Shown: positions 52,650 through 62,580, counted from the stretch's first letter. The stretch is 64,000 bases of DNA from Clostridium sp. BNL1100 (GCF_000244875.1 NC_016791.1:3043001-3107000); one strand, 5' to 3'. Notes: generated by a model from the letters alone, not told the origin. Program-made: numbers and translations.

Positions 52650-53843
52650 TTAAGGAGTTATCTCTCTTGCACCGTCACCTGTCTCACTTATATAGAATTC
52701 AGGAGTCAAGCCTGTCCGGTCTTTGTAATTCCTGCCAACCTGATTTATAAAAAGTTCAACCTTATCTTCCCGCACTATATTTACATTGCAGCCTCCAAAG
52801 CCAGCCCCTGTCATTCTTGCACCAATAACACCATCTACCTTTAAGGCCTCCGCTGTCATAATATCAAGCTCCCTGCCTGTCACTTCATATAAATCCCTGA
52901 TTGAATCATTTGCCTCCACCATTAATCTTCCCAGTTCATATATATCATTTCTCTGCAAAGCATCTGCTGCTTTCAGTACTCTGGCATTTTCACCTATAAC
53001 GTGAGTTACCCTTTTTCTGATTACTTCATTTTTTATTTTTGATTTATATTGTTCAAACTCATCTAATGTTATATCACACAGGTTATTTTTGTCAGTCATA
53101 TATTGCCTTAGTATTCTTAAACCCTCGGCACATTCACTGACTCTTTCATTATATTTCGATTCTCCAAGTGCACGCTTTTTCTTTGTATTTCCAAGAACAA
53201 TCCTGAACCCATCAAGTTTAAGAGGTAAATATTTATATTTTAATCCCCCACAGTCCAGCAGGATTGCATGTTCCTTTCTTCCCATGGCGGAAGCAAACTG
53301 ATCCATAATTCCACAGCTGACCCCGCAGAATTCATTTTCAGTCTTTTGGCCTAATACCGCCATTTCCACCATATCTACATGCTTATTAATGTCATTTGCC
53401 TCGTTGCCCAGCGTCACCAGTGTAACTGCAGTAACCAGTTCTATAGCGGCTGATGAAGAAAGTCCCGACCCCAGAGGTACCGTATCATGAAACAGCATAT
53501 CTACCCCTGTGAGGCTGTAGCCTGCCTTCTGAAGCATAAATGCCACTCCTGCCTGATAATTCCCCCATTTCAATTCTTTTGCACTCTCAAGGTCACCCAG
53601 ACTGATTTCAACCCTATTCGGCAAATCGGTTGCCGCAAGACCCAGAACATTTTTTCCGTTTGGCCGTGCTATTACAGTTGAATCCAGACTTAATGCTGCC
53701 GGAAGTACATATCCTCCGCAATAGTCAATATGTTCCCCGATAAGATTTACCCTGCCGGGTGCGGAAAAAATTCGTAAATCCTCTTTTTCTCCTCCGTAAA
53801 TATGGCAAAACTTATCTTTCAGTTCATCATAGTTCTTGTTCAT
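52650..53843 (-). CDS. galK: Galactokinase
   Basis: A 397-residue GHMP kinase that phosphorylates galactose at C1. Visible motifs: the substrate signature GRVNLIGEHIDYCGGYVLP, the ATP loop PLGSGLSSSAAIE, and the C-terminal MTGAGFGGCNV. The ATG overlaps the galT stop codon by four bases (ATGA), so translation is coupled. Second gene of a Leloir pathway operon galT-galK; galE and galM are not in the window. Confidence 0.96.
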   Translation of the reverse strand: MNKNYDELKDKFCHIYGGEKEDLRIFSAPGRVNLIGEHIDYCGGYVLPAALSLDSTVIARPNGKNVLGLAATDLPNRVEISLGDLESAKELKWGNYQAGVAFMLQKAGYSLTGVDMLFHDTVPLGSGLSSSAAIELVTAVTLVTLGNEANDINKHVDMVEMAVLGQKTENEFCGVSCGIMDQFASAMGRKEHAILLDCGGLKYKYLPLKLDGFRIVLGNTKKKRALGESKYNERVSECAEGLRILRQYMTDKNNLCDITLDEFEQYKSKIKNEVIRKRVTHVIGENARVLKAADALQRNDIYELGRLMVEANDSIRDLYEVTGRELDIMTAEALKVDGVIGARMTGAGFGGCNVNIVREDKVELFINQVGRNYKDRTGLTPEFYISETGDGAREITP

Positions 53844-55393
53844 ATATTAAGCTCCAATTCCATTGATTTCAAAAATCTGCTAAAGGCTTCATGTCCCTTT
53901 TCATCCTGTTTAAACACTCCTGCATGCTCCAGACAAATTTCAAATTTTTTACCTGTTTCATTCTTAAGCGCCCGGTCTGCGTCATCCTCGGACATAGACA
54001 TCCCGTACTTTGAAATAAGCTGCTCAATCCAGTTTTTGTGTTTGAAAAGGATATTGTCACTATCATAAATACTGTCTGTATCCGAATTACCCACCAGAAT
54101 TTCTTTTATCTTAATGATTTCATTTTCTAGTCTACCCGGCAGTATTGCCAAACCCATTACCTCAATTAATCCGATATTCTCCTTCTTTATATGATGGATT
54201 TCCTTATGAGGATGAAAAATACCATCGGGATGTTCCTCTGTAGTTCTATTGTTCCTCAATACTAAATCGAGCCCATATCTACCCGATTCATTTATTCTTG
54301 CAATAGGAGTTATTGTATTATGAGGAACCCTGCCCTCCTCAGTGTCCGTACATGCTAAAACTTCCACGCTTTCGTCACTATAGCCTTTCCAACAGGTCAG
54401 AACATAATCAGAAAACTCAACTAATTCATCTATTCTCTCACAGGATAAACGGATAACCGACAGGGGCCATTTTACCAAACCAATGTCTACATTTTTGAAT
54501 TTATCTGATTTATATTTTGCAGTTATAGGTGCCTTTTGCATTGGAAACAGGTAATTTCCGCCCTGAAAATGGTTATGGCTTAATATAGAGCCTCCAACAA
54601 TTGGCAGGTCTGCATTTGAGCCACAAATGTAATGAGGGAACTGTCTAACAAATTCCAACAGCAATTGGAAGGTCATTTTTGAAATAAACATAGGCTCATG
54701 TGTTTCACTTAAAACTATGCAATGCTCATTGTAATAGACATATGGAGAGTATTGCAAATACCATTGTTCCCCGCAAAGGGTCACCGGTATAAGCCTATGA
54801 GTCAGTCTTGGAGGAAAATTAATCCTCCCTGCATATCCTATGTTTTCTATGCATAGCATGCATTCAGGATAATTGCTTTGGGGCTGAAGTCTTTCCATGG
54901 CAATGGTTTTGGGGTCCTTTTCCGGCTTGGTCAGATTAATGGTAATTTCCAGCTTTCCGTATTTTGATTCGTTAACCCATTTAATGTTCTTTGCTATCTG
55001 AGATGTTCTTATATAATTTGATGCAAGGCACAAATCATAAAAATAGTCTGTTGCAGCTTTCATAGACTGTTTTTCAGCCAAATCCGTAAAATTTCTTATT
55101 ATTTCAGACTCTCTGGGCATCATTGTCCCCATTATTGCGGTATCAAAAAGTTCACGGCAGACGTAGATGTCTTTGTCAAAGAGTCCTGACTCACCGGCAT
55201 AATCCACGATTCTTTCAAGTATTTCCCAGGGATATTTCATATATTCATCCGGTATTTTACCGTAAAATGGCTCTTTGAGTTTTAGTAAATCCAGAAGCTT
55301 ATTTCTGGCAATAATTTTATCTAATTTATCTATCATTCCATGTCTTTCACCAAATTGAAGAAGTCGCTCAATCTCATAAGCAGGATTAATCAA
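53840..55393 (-). CDS. galT: UDP-glucose-hexose-1-phosphate uridylyltransferase, GalT class II
   Basis: A 517-residue enzyme of the Firmicute class II GalT type. The HIT-like nucleotidyl site is seen as SILSHNHFQGG, and the segments GSNADLPIVGG and HNTITPIARI fit the family; HPHKEIHHIKKENIGLIEV marks the C-terminal domain. It converts galactose-1-phosphate and UDP-glucose to UDP-galactose and glucose-1-phosphate. The start codon is a TTG at 55393 with AAAGGGGG before it. It is the first gene of the galT-galK-secA2 run. Confidence 0.94.
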   Translation of the reverse strand: MINPAYEIERLLQFGERHGMIDKLDKIIARNKLLDLLKLKEPFYGKIPDEYMKYPWEILERIVDYAGESGLFDKDIYVCRELFDTAIMGTMMPRESEIIRNFTDLAEKQSMKAATDYFYDLCLASNYIRTSQIAKNIKWVNESKYGKLEITINLTKPEKDPKTIAMERLQPQSNYPECMLCIENIGYAGRINFPPRLTHRLIPVTLCGEQWYLQYSPYVYYNEHCIVLSETHEPMFISKMTFQLLLEFVRQFPHYICGSNADLPIVGGSILSHNHFQGGNYLFPMQKAPITAKYKSDKFKNVDIGLVKWPLSVIRLSCERIDELVEFSDYVLTCWKGYSDESVEVLACTDTEEGRVPHNTITPIARINESGRYGLDLVLRNNRTTEEHPDGIFHPHKEIHHIKKENIGLIEVMGLAILPGRLENEIIKIKEILVGNSDTDSIYDSDNILFKHKNWIEQLISKYGMSMSEDDADRALKNETGKKFEICLEHAGVFKQDEKGHEAFSRFLKSMELELNI

Positions 55394-55500
55394 TGCTCTG
55401 CCCCCTTTTGCCCGTCTATTACTTCAACAAAAATGTACATTCAGATTATTTATTTTATTATATATCACTATACCACCGTTTTATAGAAAAATTTTCATAA

Positions 55501-55559
55501 AAAAAGCATAAAACCGGAACAACTGCACTATGCAGAATTTAACCGGTTTTATGCTTTTT
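55501..55559. terminator. Long bidirectional terminator between fabV and galT
   Basis: A perfect 17-bp stem (AAAAAGCATAAAACCGG and complement, 55501-55517 with 55543-55559) with an internal 5-bp stem CTGCA/TGCAG in the loop. A/T ends give a U-run on both strands; it ends fabV. Confidence 0.85.
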
Positions 55560-55568
55560 AACAATAGT

Positions 55569-56756
55569 TTAATCTATGGCTTCAATACTTGCTTCTATGT
55601 CAACATCGGCGCTATAGTCAACACCTTCAAACTCAAAGCCGAAAAGTCTGAAAAACTCTTTTCTGTAGCCTTCAATATCAGTAATGTCTTTTACATTATC
55701 GTTATTAGCTTCATTCCAGAGTTTTGTTACCGCAGCCTGAACCTCTGGAAGCATTTCCAAATCATCCATACAGATTCTGCCCTTGCTGTCTAGTTTCAAG
55801 TCCCCTGAATAGAGCCTGTCACTGAACATTCTGTACATTTGTTCAATACAGCCCTCATGAATATTTTTTTCTTTCATTACTTTAAATAATGCACTAATAT
55901 AAAGAGATATAACAGGTATGGCTGCGCTAGCTTGAGTTACAACCGCCTTATTAATGGAAACATAAGCTTTTCCGCCGATACCCTTAAGATTCTCGTTAAT
56001 TTTTGCCACAGTAGCCTCAAGGTCATCCTTGGCTTTTCCGATAGTTCCCTCTCTGTAAACAGAATGAGTCATTTCAGGGCCTACGTAGGAATATGCAAGT
56101 GTAATTGCATTTTTCTCAAGAACATCAGCATTTTTCAGTGCATCCATCCACATTGCCCAGTCCTCTCCACCCATTACTGCAATAGTTTGTCTTATTTCAT
56201 CTTCGTTAGCAGGCTCAATAGTTATTTCAGAAACAAGTTGTGTATGAAAGTCTACCGTTTTCGATGTATAAGTTGATCCAATCGGCTTTATAACCGAATT
56301 GAATACCTCACCGGTTACAGGATGTGTCCTTCTTGGAGAAGCCAAACTGTAAACTACCATGTCTATCTTACCAAGGTCTTTTTTTATCAAATCTATAGTT
56401 TTCTGCTTTATTTCATTTGAAAAGGCATCACCGTTTATACTTTTTGCATACAGGCCTTCTTCTTGCGCTATTTTTTCAAAAGCAGCTGAATTGTACCATC
56501 CTGCAGAGGCTGTTTTATTTTTGGATGAAGGCCTTTCAAAGAATATACCGATTGTGGCTGCTCCGCACCCAAAGGCAGCAGTTATTCTGGATGCCAATCC
56601 ATAGCCTGTCGAAGCTCCAATAACCAGTACTTTTTTAGCACCATTTACCTTTTTCTGATTTTTAACATACTCAACCTGTTGCCTGACACTATATTCACAG
56701 CCGGCAGGGTGAGATGTTGTACAAATGAATCCACGGAATTTAGGTGTAACTATCAT
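55569..56756 (-). CDS. fabV: Trans-2-enoyl-CoA / enoyl-ACP reductase, FabV/TER family
   Basis: A 395-residue NADH-dependent reductase. The N-terminal PKFRGFICTTSHPAGCE, the Rossmann loop GASTGYGLASRI, SLASPRRTHPVTG and the catalytic SYVGPEMTHSVYREGTIGKAK (cut here as YVGPEMTHSVYREGTIGKA) with the Tyr-x8-Lys pattern are diagnostic for FabV/TER. It may serve fatty-acid synthesis or reduce crotonyl-CoA; no butyryl pathway genes are adjacent, so fatty-acid synthesis is more likely. Monocistronic, with AAGGAGG before the ATG, an extended -10 promoter and a candidate upstream operator. Confidence 0.95.
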   Translation of the reverse strand: MIVTPKFRGFICTTSHPAGCEYSVRQQVEYVKNQKKVNGAKKVLVIGASTGYGLASRITAAFGCGAATIGIFFERPSSKNKTASAGWYNSAAFEKIAQEEGLYAKSINGDAFSNEIKQKTIDLIKKDLGKIDMVVYSLASPRRTHPVTGEVFNSVIKPIGSTYTSKTVDFHTQLVSEITIEPANEDEIRQTIAVMGGEDWAMWMDALKNADVLEKNAITLAYSYVGPEMTHSVYREGTIGKAKDDLEATVAKINENLKGIGGKAYVSINKAVVTQASAAIPVISLYISALFKVMKEKNIHEGCIEQMYRMFSDRLYSGDLKLDSKGRICMDDLEMLPEVQAAVTKLWNEANNDNVKDITDIEGYRKEFFRLFGFEFEGVDYSADVDIEASIEAID

Positions 56757-56836
56757 AAAATCCTCCTTGAATTTCAGCTTTATATATCATAAGCCGGATT
56801 AATGCTTAACATACTATTTTTTAGTCTACACTGTAT

Positions 56837-56842
56837 ATTATA
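56837..56842 (-). promoter_or_regulatory. Extended -10 promoter element of fabV
   Basis: TATAAT on the minus strand preceded by TGC (extended -10); the -35 is poor (TTTTAA at about 56860). The arms ACTGT and ACAGT flank the -10 as an inverted repeat. Confidence 0.5.
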
Positions 56843-56872
56843 GCACAGTATGAAGTGATTTAAAACTAGATA

Positions 56873-56889
56873 TTAATACTTGGTACTAA
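56873..56889. promoter_or_regulatory. FapR-like 17-bp box upstream of fabV
   Basis: On the minus strand TTAGTACCAAGTATTAA, which resembles the FapR operator as I recall it (TTAGTACC with a partly inverted second half). It lies just upstream of the predicted fabV promoter. FapR regulates fatty-acid genes in many Firmicutes, so the position makes sense, but no fapR is in view. Confidence 0.35.
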
Positions 56890-56904
56890 TTATTATCACT
56901 TTAC

Positions 56905-57930
56905 TTATTCAAAAGACACATAATAGCTTCCACAATTGCCTCCAGGCAACATAAATTTAAAATTCGCAGTTTGTCCATACCCCAAATCCTCTGTCCAGAA
57001 CATACCCGTTGTAATCTTTTCACCAACCATCCAAGGGCCATTGTTGACGCTGTAAACAAGTGTTGCATATGGCCTGTCCTGGCTCCACTTGGGATTTATT
57101 ATTATTTTCTTATTAGAAGCATGGTTTATTGTTATATTGTATACAACACCATAGTTTCCGGCGTGGTATTTTGATGCACCCGGTTTTGAGTTTATTACAC
57201 CGTCGTACTCATATGTATTAAGTGACTGAGGCCATTCACACAGGTTTGTTAAGTTACTTGAATCTGCATCAAGTGTAACATTTTTCTCGGTATAACCCAA
57301 TTCACCGCAAAAACCATGTCCTACCCCCTTTACCGGAAGCGTTTCTTTGAAAACATCCTCAGCAGTTTTAGATTGTCCGGCTGCAAATACTCTCAACCAG
57401 ACTCCAAATTTCTGATTGGATTTAAACTGAGCTCTACCATACACAAATTCAGAAAATCCGGGTGTAAATCTGAAGTCATCTGACCATACTATTTTCTTTT
57501 CTCCCGGATTAAGTATGACAGTCTGATATTTTGCCTTCTGAAAGTTTTTTAGCACCTGTGAAGTGTCTTCAATAACAGCGAAATTATATCCGTCCAGCGT
57601 TGCAGTACAACTTCCTTTATATGTTATTTTTGCGGGCTTTGGACCTTTGTTCATTATCGCCACTCCGACTCTGCAGGCTCCTGCATTTGACCAAGCGTTA
57701 TACAAATGGTGATAAAATTCAACGTCCTTATAAGAATTTCCAAGGTTTGTACCATACAAATATACCAAATCCCCCGCATTAAGGCCAAAGGACTCCGGAT
57801 TATTAACATAAATTAAATGGTTTCCACTGCTTGAAAACGTTGAACCGGTTAATGCATATGATGTAAAGCTAAAAAATAAACATAAGGTAAAAATAATGCA
57901 AATAAGCCTGATTAAGTTTGTTTTTTTCAT
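56905..57930 (-). CDS. Secreted protein of unknown function
   Basis: A 341-residue protein with a signal peptide (LICIIFTLCLFFSFTSYAL, cleavage after about residue 27). I do not recognise the family. The rest is rich in aromatic residues, Gly and Asn, and looks all-beta: HLIYVNNPESFGL, VGVAIMNKGPKPAKITYKGS, FGVWLRVFAAGQSKTA, PYATLVYSVNNGPW. Four cysteines could form disulphides. There is no dockerin, SLH or sortase signal, so it is probably free or loosely wall-bound. The ATG at 57930 has AGGAGG 5 bases upstream. It has its own promoter (58025-58053) and a leader hairpin. Confidence 0.72.
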   Translation of the reverse strand: MKKTNLIRLICIIFTLCLFFSFTSYALTGSTFSSSGNHLIYVNNPESFGLNAGDLVYLYGTNLGNSYKDVEFYHHLYNAWSNAGACRVGVAIMNKGPKPAKITYKGSCTATLDGYNFAVIEDTSQVLKNFQKAKYQTVILNPGEKKIVWSDDFRFTPGFSEFVYGRAQFKSNQKFGVWLRVFAAGQSKTAEDVFKETLPVKGVGHGFCGELGYTEKNVTLDADSSNLTNLCEWPQSLNTYEYDGVINSKPGASKYHAGNYGVVYNITINHASNKKIIINPKWSQDRPYATLVYSVNNGPWMVGEKITTGMFWTEDLGYGQTANFKFMLPGGNCGSYYVSFE

Positions 57931-57955
57931 TTGTTCCTCCTGCACCGGCAAAGAT

Positions 57956-57986
57956 TAAGCCTAGCAGGCAGACACCTGTAGGCTTA
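57956..57986 (-). promoter_or_regulatory. Leader hairpin of the secreted-protein gene
   Basis: TAAGCCTAGCAGG pairs with CCTGTAGGCTTA (one bulged G) around a 6-base loop. It lies in the predicted 5' leader, about 14 bases before the ribosome site, without a U-run. It may be an RNA switch, a stability element or an operator; no known riboswitch consensus fits. Confidence 0.4.
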
Positions 57987-58024
57987 TCAGCTCTGAATCC
58001 GTATTTAATAAATTATTTATGTTA

Positions 58025-58053
58025 AGTATAAGCAAAAAATGGAAATTTAACAA
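58025..58053 (-). promoter_or_regulatory. Promoter of the secreted-protein gene
   Basis: On the minus strand TTGTTA (58048-58053), 17 bases, TATACT (58025-58030). The predicted leader is about 88 bases. Confidence 0.55.
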
Positions 58054-58133
58054 GTTGTATTTTTAATGATATTATTTATTTAAAGAAATTAGGGCGAGAA
58101 TACTCTTTATTCCGACATAGTATGCAGGATAAC

Positions 58134-58172
58134 AAAAAAAGACCCGTCAGGAAAACCTGTCGGGTCTTTTTT
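58134..58172. terminator. Terminator after gapA
   Basis: AAAAAAGACCCG and CAGG pair with CCTG and CGGGTCTTTTTT around one T-T mismatch, with a 4-base loop. The minus strand leaves into seven T. It lies about 32 bases past the gapA stop codon. Confidence 0.85.
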
Positions 58173-58203
58173 GTGCACTTCACAGTGCTTATTTTATAAT
58201 TAA

Positions 58204-59226
<1,023 letters not shown>

Positions 59227-59304
59227 CTAAGTTTTTTATTAATTAGTCAAGCAAATTAATGCTTATCGACAAAAGAATTGGTTTCCTTTTCCTAAACCAA
59301 AATA

Positions 59305-59333
59305 ATTCTATAATATTTCAAAAACATTTTCAA
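59305..59333 (-). promoter_or_regulatory. Promoter of gapA
   Basis: On the minus strand TTGAAA (59328-59333), 17 bases, TAGAAT (59305-59310). The predicted leader is about 85 bases. Confidence 0.5.
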
Positions 59334-59361
59334 TAGTATATACGCTTAATTTAATAATTAT

Positions 59362-60267
59362 TTAACAAACTTCTATTGTGTATTTTTCAATCAAGTGATC
59401 AGGATTATAGGATAATTTGGCCTTTCTTAACCCTGCAATTCCCATGTCCTGTTCTCTATTTACATACTCCATATGGAGCCATTGATTGTTTATAAACTGC
59501 TGATTTATCATTGTGTAAACACCGTGAATTTCAGCGTTTGCCTTTTCAACATGAATTACTGCGGTATTTTTATTAAGTTGTTCTCCAACCGTAAAAGCCT
59601 GTGCTTCACCGTTAACCCTGATTAATCCGCCTTTTAAGCGAAGTATTCCGTAGTTGTCAAGGAGTTCATGGTTTGCGATTCTTTCATGAGAAAGGCTTTC
59701 ATCATCTGATCTCTGATGATACCATTTTTCTACTATATTCTTGCAATCCTGTATATTTGCCAGTGTTATTTCTTCATACTCATGGCTGTAAAGTTTCTTG
59801 AACCTGTTAATATGGTTTCTCTTGCCGTCAAGCTTCTTTCCAGCCAATGTTGACAAACTTTTCACAGTATACACATAATCAGCATTGTCTCTATCTTCTG
59901 TAGAGTTATACTCGATTCCAATTTCGTCAAGAATTTCCCTCTGCTGTTTGGTTACTCTTGAGAATATTAAATTCCATCCCTCTGAAGCAAAATACTCCTT
60001 TATTAAGTATATAGTCTTTTTTAATTCTTCACCTTTTTTGTAATCTCCTACAGGAAAAAAGCAAAAAGGTTTTAAATCATCCCTTACTGACATTATGCAT
60101 AAAAAATCATTTATTATTCCGAATCTTATTTTATAGTGGTCCTTCCACATGAAAAAGTTTGTAAAACTCATTTCAGATGCAAGGACATCGGCTGTTTCAA
60201 AATATTTATCGAAACACTCCTTGTCGTTAATAGATATTTCCTTATCTATTAAAGTAGTTTGCAACAT
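59362..60267 (-). CDS. DUF2156 (phosphatidylglycerol lysyltransferase C-terminal-like) protein
   Basis: A 301-residue cytosolic protein with two GNAT-like halves of the DUF2156 type, related to the catalytic part of MprF and to FemX-like acyltransferases. Typical segments are SFTNFFMWKDHYKIRF, DYVYTVKSLSTLAGKKLDGK with RNHINRFKK, and MEYVNREQDMGIAGLRKAK. There is no membrane domain. It may transfer an aminoacyl or acyl group, but the acceptor is unknown. The ATG has AGGGGG before it, and the gene starts 32 bases after the M20 peptidase gene, so they are likely co-transcribed. Confidence 0.88.
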   Translation of the reverse strand: MLQTTLIDKEISINDKECFDKYFETADVLASEMSFTNFFMWKDHYKIRFGIINDFLCIMSVRDDLKPFCFFPVGDYKKGEELKKTIYLIKEYFASEGWNLIFSRVTKQQREILDEIGIEYNSTEDRDNADYVYTVKSLSTLAGKKLDGKRNHINRFKKLYSHEYEEITLANIQDCKNIVEKWYHQRSDDESLSHERIANHELLDNYGILRLKGGLIRVNGEAQAFTVGEQLNKNTAVIHVEKANAEIHGVYTMINQQFINNQWLHMEYVNREQDMGIAGLRKAKLSYNPDHLIEKYTIEVC

Positions 60268-60299
60268 ATATATCCCCCTGTTAGCTGCCTCGTTGTCAG

Positions 60300-61412
60300 T
60301 TATTTGACGTTTTGTATAATTGCAGTAAGATAAGTAGCGGCATCTATCATATCCTTTATTGATATCTGTTCTTTAACACTGTGTACATTGGTCATACCAA
60401 CGCTCAAATCAACTGCTTCAATTCCTTTTGAATTAAAAATGTTTGTGTCACTACCGCCTCCGGTAACTACTGTCTCAAATTCAATACCGCAGTCTTCCGC
60501 TGCTGACTTCATTATACTTATAATTCCAGAATTCATCGGTAAATTGTAAGCAAGATATTCCACTTCATAGTCAAATTCAACCTGTCCGCCGAATTTTTCT
60601 GCAGCCTGTACAAAACAGTCTTTCATATGATCTGTCTGCGCCTGCAGCTTATCCTGCTGTCTGCTTCTGGCTTCACCTTCAATCTCAACTCTGTCGCATA
60701 CAATGTTTGTAGCTGTTCCGCCGTGAATTACACCAATGTTTGCCGTTGTTTCCTCATCAATTCTTCCAAGTTTCATGTTTGCCATAGCGTGAGCCATAAT
60801 TGTAAATGCGCTTATTCCGTTTTCCGGCTCCATACCGGCATGAGCAGCTTTACCTTTTATTACCACATTTATCTTGTGGTGTGAAGGAGCTTTTACTGCC
60901 GCACAGCCTATCCTTCCGTCGCTGTCCAGAATGAATCCGTATTTTGCGTGTATTTTGCTGTAGTCCAGGTTTTTTGCACCAAGTAATCCGATTTCTTCAG
61001 CTACTGTGAATACTATCTGTATATCACCGTGAGGAATGTTTTCCTCTTTGAGAATCTTCATTGTCTCGAGTATAATTGCTATCCCGGAAGCATCATCACC
61101 ACCCAGAATTGTTGTTCCATCGGTTTTGATTATATCTCCGTCCACAATGGCTTTTTTCCCAATTCCGGGAACTACAGTGTCCATATGTGCCCCAAGCAAA
61201 ATAGCAGGTACATTCTTGTTTCCTTTAACGGTGCATATTATATTTCCGCTGTTTCCACCAATTTTCTCTCCTGCATTGTCCTCTACAGGCATATATCCCA
61301 TATTTTCGAGCTTTCGCTTCAGTATATCGCACATTTGTCTTTCTTTTCCCGATAAGCTATCTATCTTTACCAATTCGAAAAATTCATCAACAAGTCTGGT
61401 TCTATTAACCAT
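60300..61412 (-). CDS. M20-family metallopeptidase, PepT-like
   Basis: A 370-residue di-zinc peptidase of the M20 clan. The metal sites are seen in GAHMDTVVPG, LGGDDASGIA, FTVAEEIGLLGA and the last His in MTNVHSVKEQIS; the dimerisation domain carries KGKAAHAGMEPENGIS. It resembles the clostridial PepT-like branch, which acts on small peptides. First gene of a likely two-gene unit with the DUF2156 gene. Start: ATG behind AAAGGG. Confidence 0.9.
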   Translation of the reverse strand: MVNRTRLVDEFFELVKIDSLSGKERQMCDILKRKLENMGYMPVEDNAGEKIGGNSGNIICTVKGNKNVPAILLGAHMDTVVPGIGKKAIVDGDIIKTDGTTILGGDDASGIAIILETMKILKEENIPHGDIQIVFTVAEEIGLLGAKNLDYSKIHAKYGFILDSDGRIGCAAVKAPSHHKINVVIKGKAAHAGMEPENGISAFTIMAHAMANMKLGRIDEETTANIGVIHGGTATNIVCDRVEIEGEARSRQQDKLQAQTDHMKDCFVQAAEKFGGQVEFDYEVEYLAYNLPMNSGIISIMKSAAEDCGIEFETVVTGGGSDTNIFNSKGIEAVDLSVGMTNVHSVKEQISIKDMIDAATYLTAIIQNVK

Positions 61413-61493
61413 TTTAACCCTTTCTTAGGTTGCACAATTTTATTATACTTTTTTAATATACCCATTTTTTTAAGGTTAAACACCATAATATTT

Positions 61494-61988
61494 TTACCAC
61501 TCGTATTTTACCATATGTCCCTCAAGCTTCATTTCTTTGAAATTCTGCTGTCTTAGTGCCTCATATAAAACGATTGCAACAGAATTTGAAAGATTAAGAG
61601 ACCTGATGCTGTTTTTCATAGGTATTCTTATGCAATACTCCTTATTCTCTCTCAACAGTTCCTCGGGAAGGCCTGCTGTTTCCTTTCCGAACAGAATAAA
61701 ACTATCGTCATCAAACTGTACGTCACAGTAGTTATTTACTGCTTTAGTGGTTGAATAATAGAAGGTTTTTCCCGGGAACTTTTCAAAAAACTCGTCAAGG
61801 CTGTTATAATACCTCACATCCGCCTCGTCCCAGTAGTCAAGTCCGGCTCTTTTCAGGTATTTATCCTCTATGGAAAATCCAAGAGGCCCCACAAGATGCA
61901 GCACAGTTCCCGTTGCTGCACAGGTTCTCACTATATTTCCGGTATTCTGCGGAATTTCGGGCTCCACCAGTACTATATTAAGTGCCAT
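61494..61988 (-). CDS. trmL: tRNA (cytidine/uridine-2'-O-)-methyltransferase TrmL
   Basis: A 164-residue SPOUT enzyme that methylates the ribose at wobble position 34 of tRNA-Leu isoacceptors. Motifs: VLVEPEIPQNTGNIVRTCAATG, shown here as EPEIPQNTGNIVRTCA, the SAM loop LFGKETAGLPEELL, and the knot RIPMKNSIRSLNLSNSVAI. Length is normal. Start: ATG with AAGGAATG upstream. A very long perfect terminator separates it from cheX. Confidence 0.95.
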   Translation of the reverse strand: MALNIVLVEPEIPQNTGNIVRTCAATGTVLHLVGPLGFSIEDKYLKRAGLDYWDEADVRYYNSLDEFFEKFPGKTFYYSTTKAVNNYCDVQFDDDSFILFGKETAGLPEELLRENKEYCIRIPMKNSIRSLNLSNSVAIVLYEALRQQNFKEMKLEGHMVKYEW

Positions 61989-62031
61989 ATTTAATCACAT
62001 TCCTTTCAGTAACTTATCAAAGAATCTACTA

Positions 62032-62090
62032 AAATAAACATACAATAAAAAGATGGCTTTACTAACCATCTTTTTATTGTATGTTTATTT
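62032..62090. terminator. 25-bp perfect palindromic terminator between cheX and trmL
   Basis: A perfect 25-bp inverted repeat (62032-62056 with 62066-62090) with a 9-base loop. The core GATGG/CCATC is followed by A/T tracts on both sides, so it ends cheX and can block transcription in both directions. Confidence 0.88.
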
Positions 62091-62115
62091 ATTTTATCAT
62101 TTTACTTATAATTTC

Positions 62116-62580
62116 TCAATCCTGAACGGATATATCAATCTCAAGAATCTCATTATCCGACAGATATAAAGGTATACATATTGTCTTCATTTTAGACTGT
62201 GAAATCTGCAAATTCTCACCAAGTAGCAATGAAGGAGGGGTGATTTCTATACCTATTCCTTTATTATAAAGTAAAGTGGCTGTATTCCCCAATATCATAT
62301 TTGTAAGCTCGGACAGTGCACTTTTTGATATTTCATTTAATTCGTCAACAGGCATACCCATCATCATAGCTGAAGCTATTTTAAAGGCTACGTCCTTGGA
62401 CATTGTAAAAATAGCTTGTCCACGAATTTTACCGGTAATTCCTACAATTATAAGTATCGACTCTCCCTGATAAGGAGAATTTTTCAAAAACACTTTTCCC
62501 AACCTAGCATCAACGTTCACAACTTGTTTAAGAACTGTCTGGCTTGCTTCAATAAATGGGTTTATATACTCTATGTTCAT
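62116..62580 (-). CDS. CheX-like chemotaxis phosphatase
   Basis: A 154-residue protein of the CheC/CheX/FliY phosphatase family, which removes phosphate from CheY. The CheX-type active site E-x2-N is seen in SALSELTNMILGNTATLL, and INPFIEASQTVLKQ at the N-terminus is characteristic. Monocistronic, with AAGGTG before the ATG and a long terminator. No other chemotaxis gene is adjacent. Confidence 0.87.
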   Translation of the reverse strand: MNIEYINPFIEASQTVLKQVVNVDARLGKVFLKNSPYQGESILIIVGITGKIRGQAIFTMSKDVAFKIASAMMMGMPVDELNEISKSALSELTNMILGNTATLLYNKGIGIEITPPSLLLGENLQISQSKMKTICIPLYLSDNEILEIDISVQD

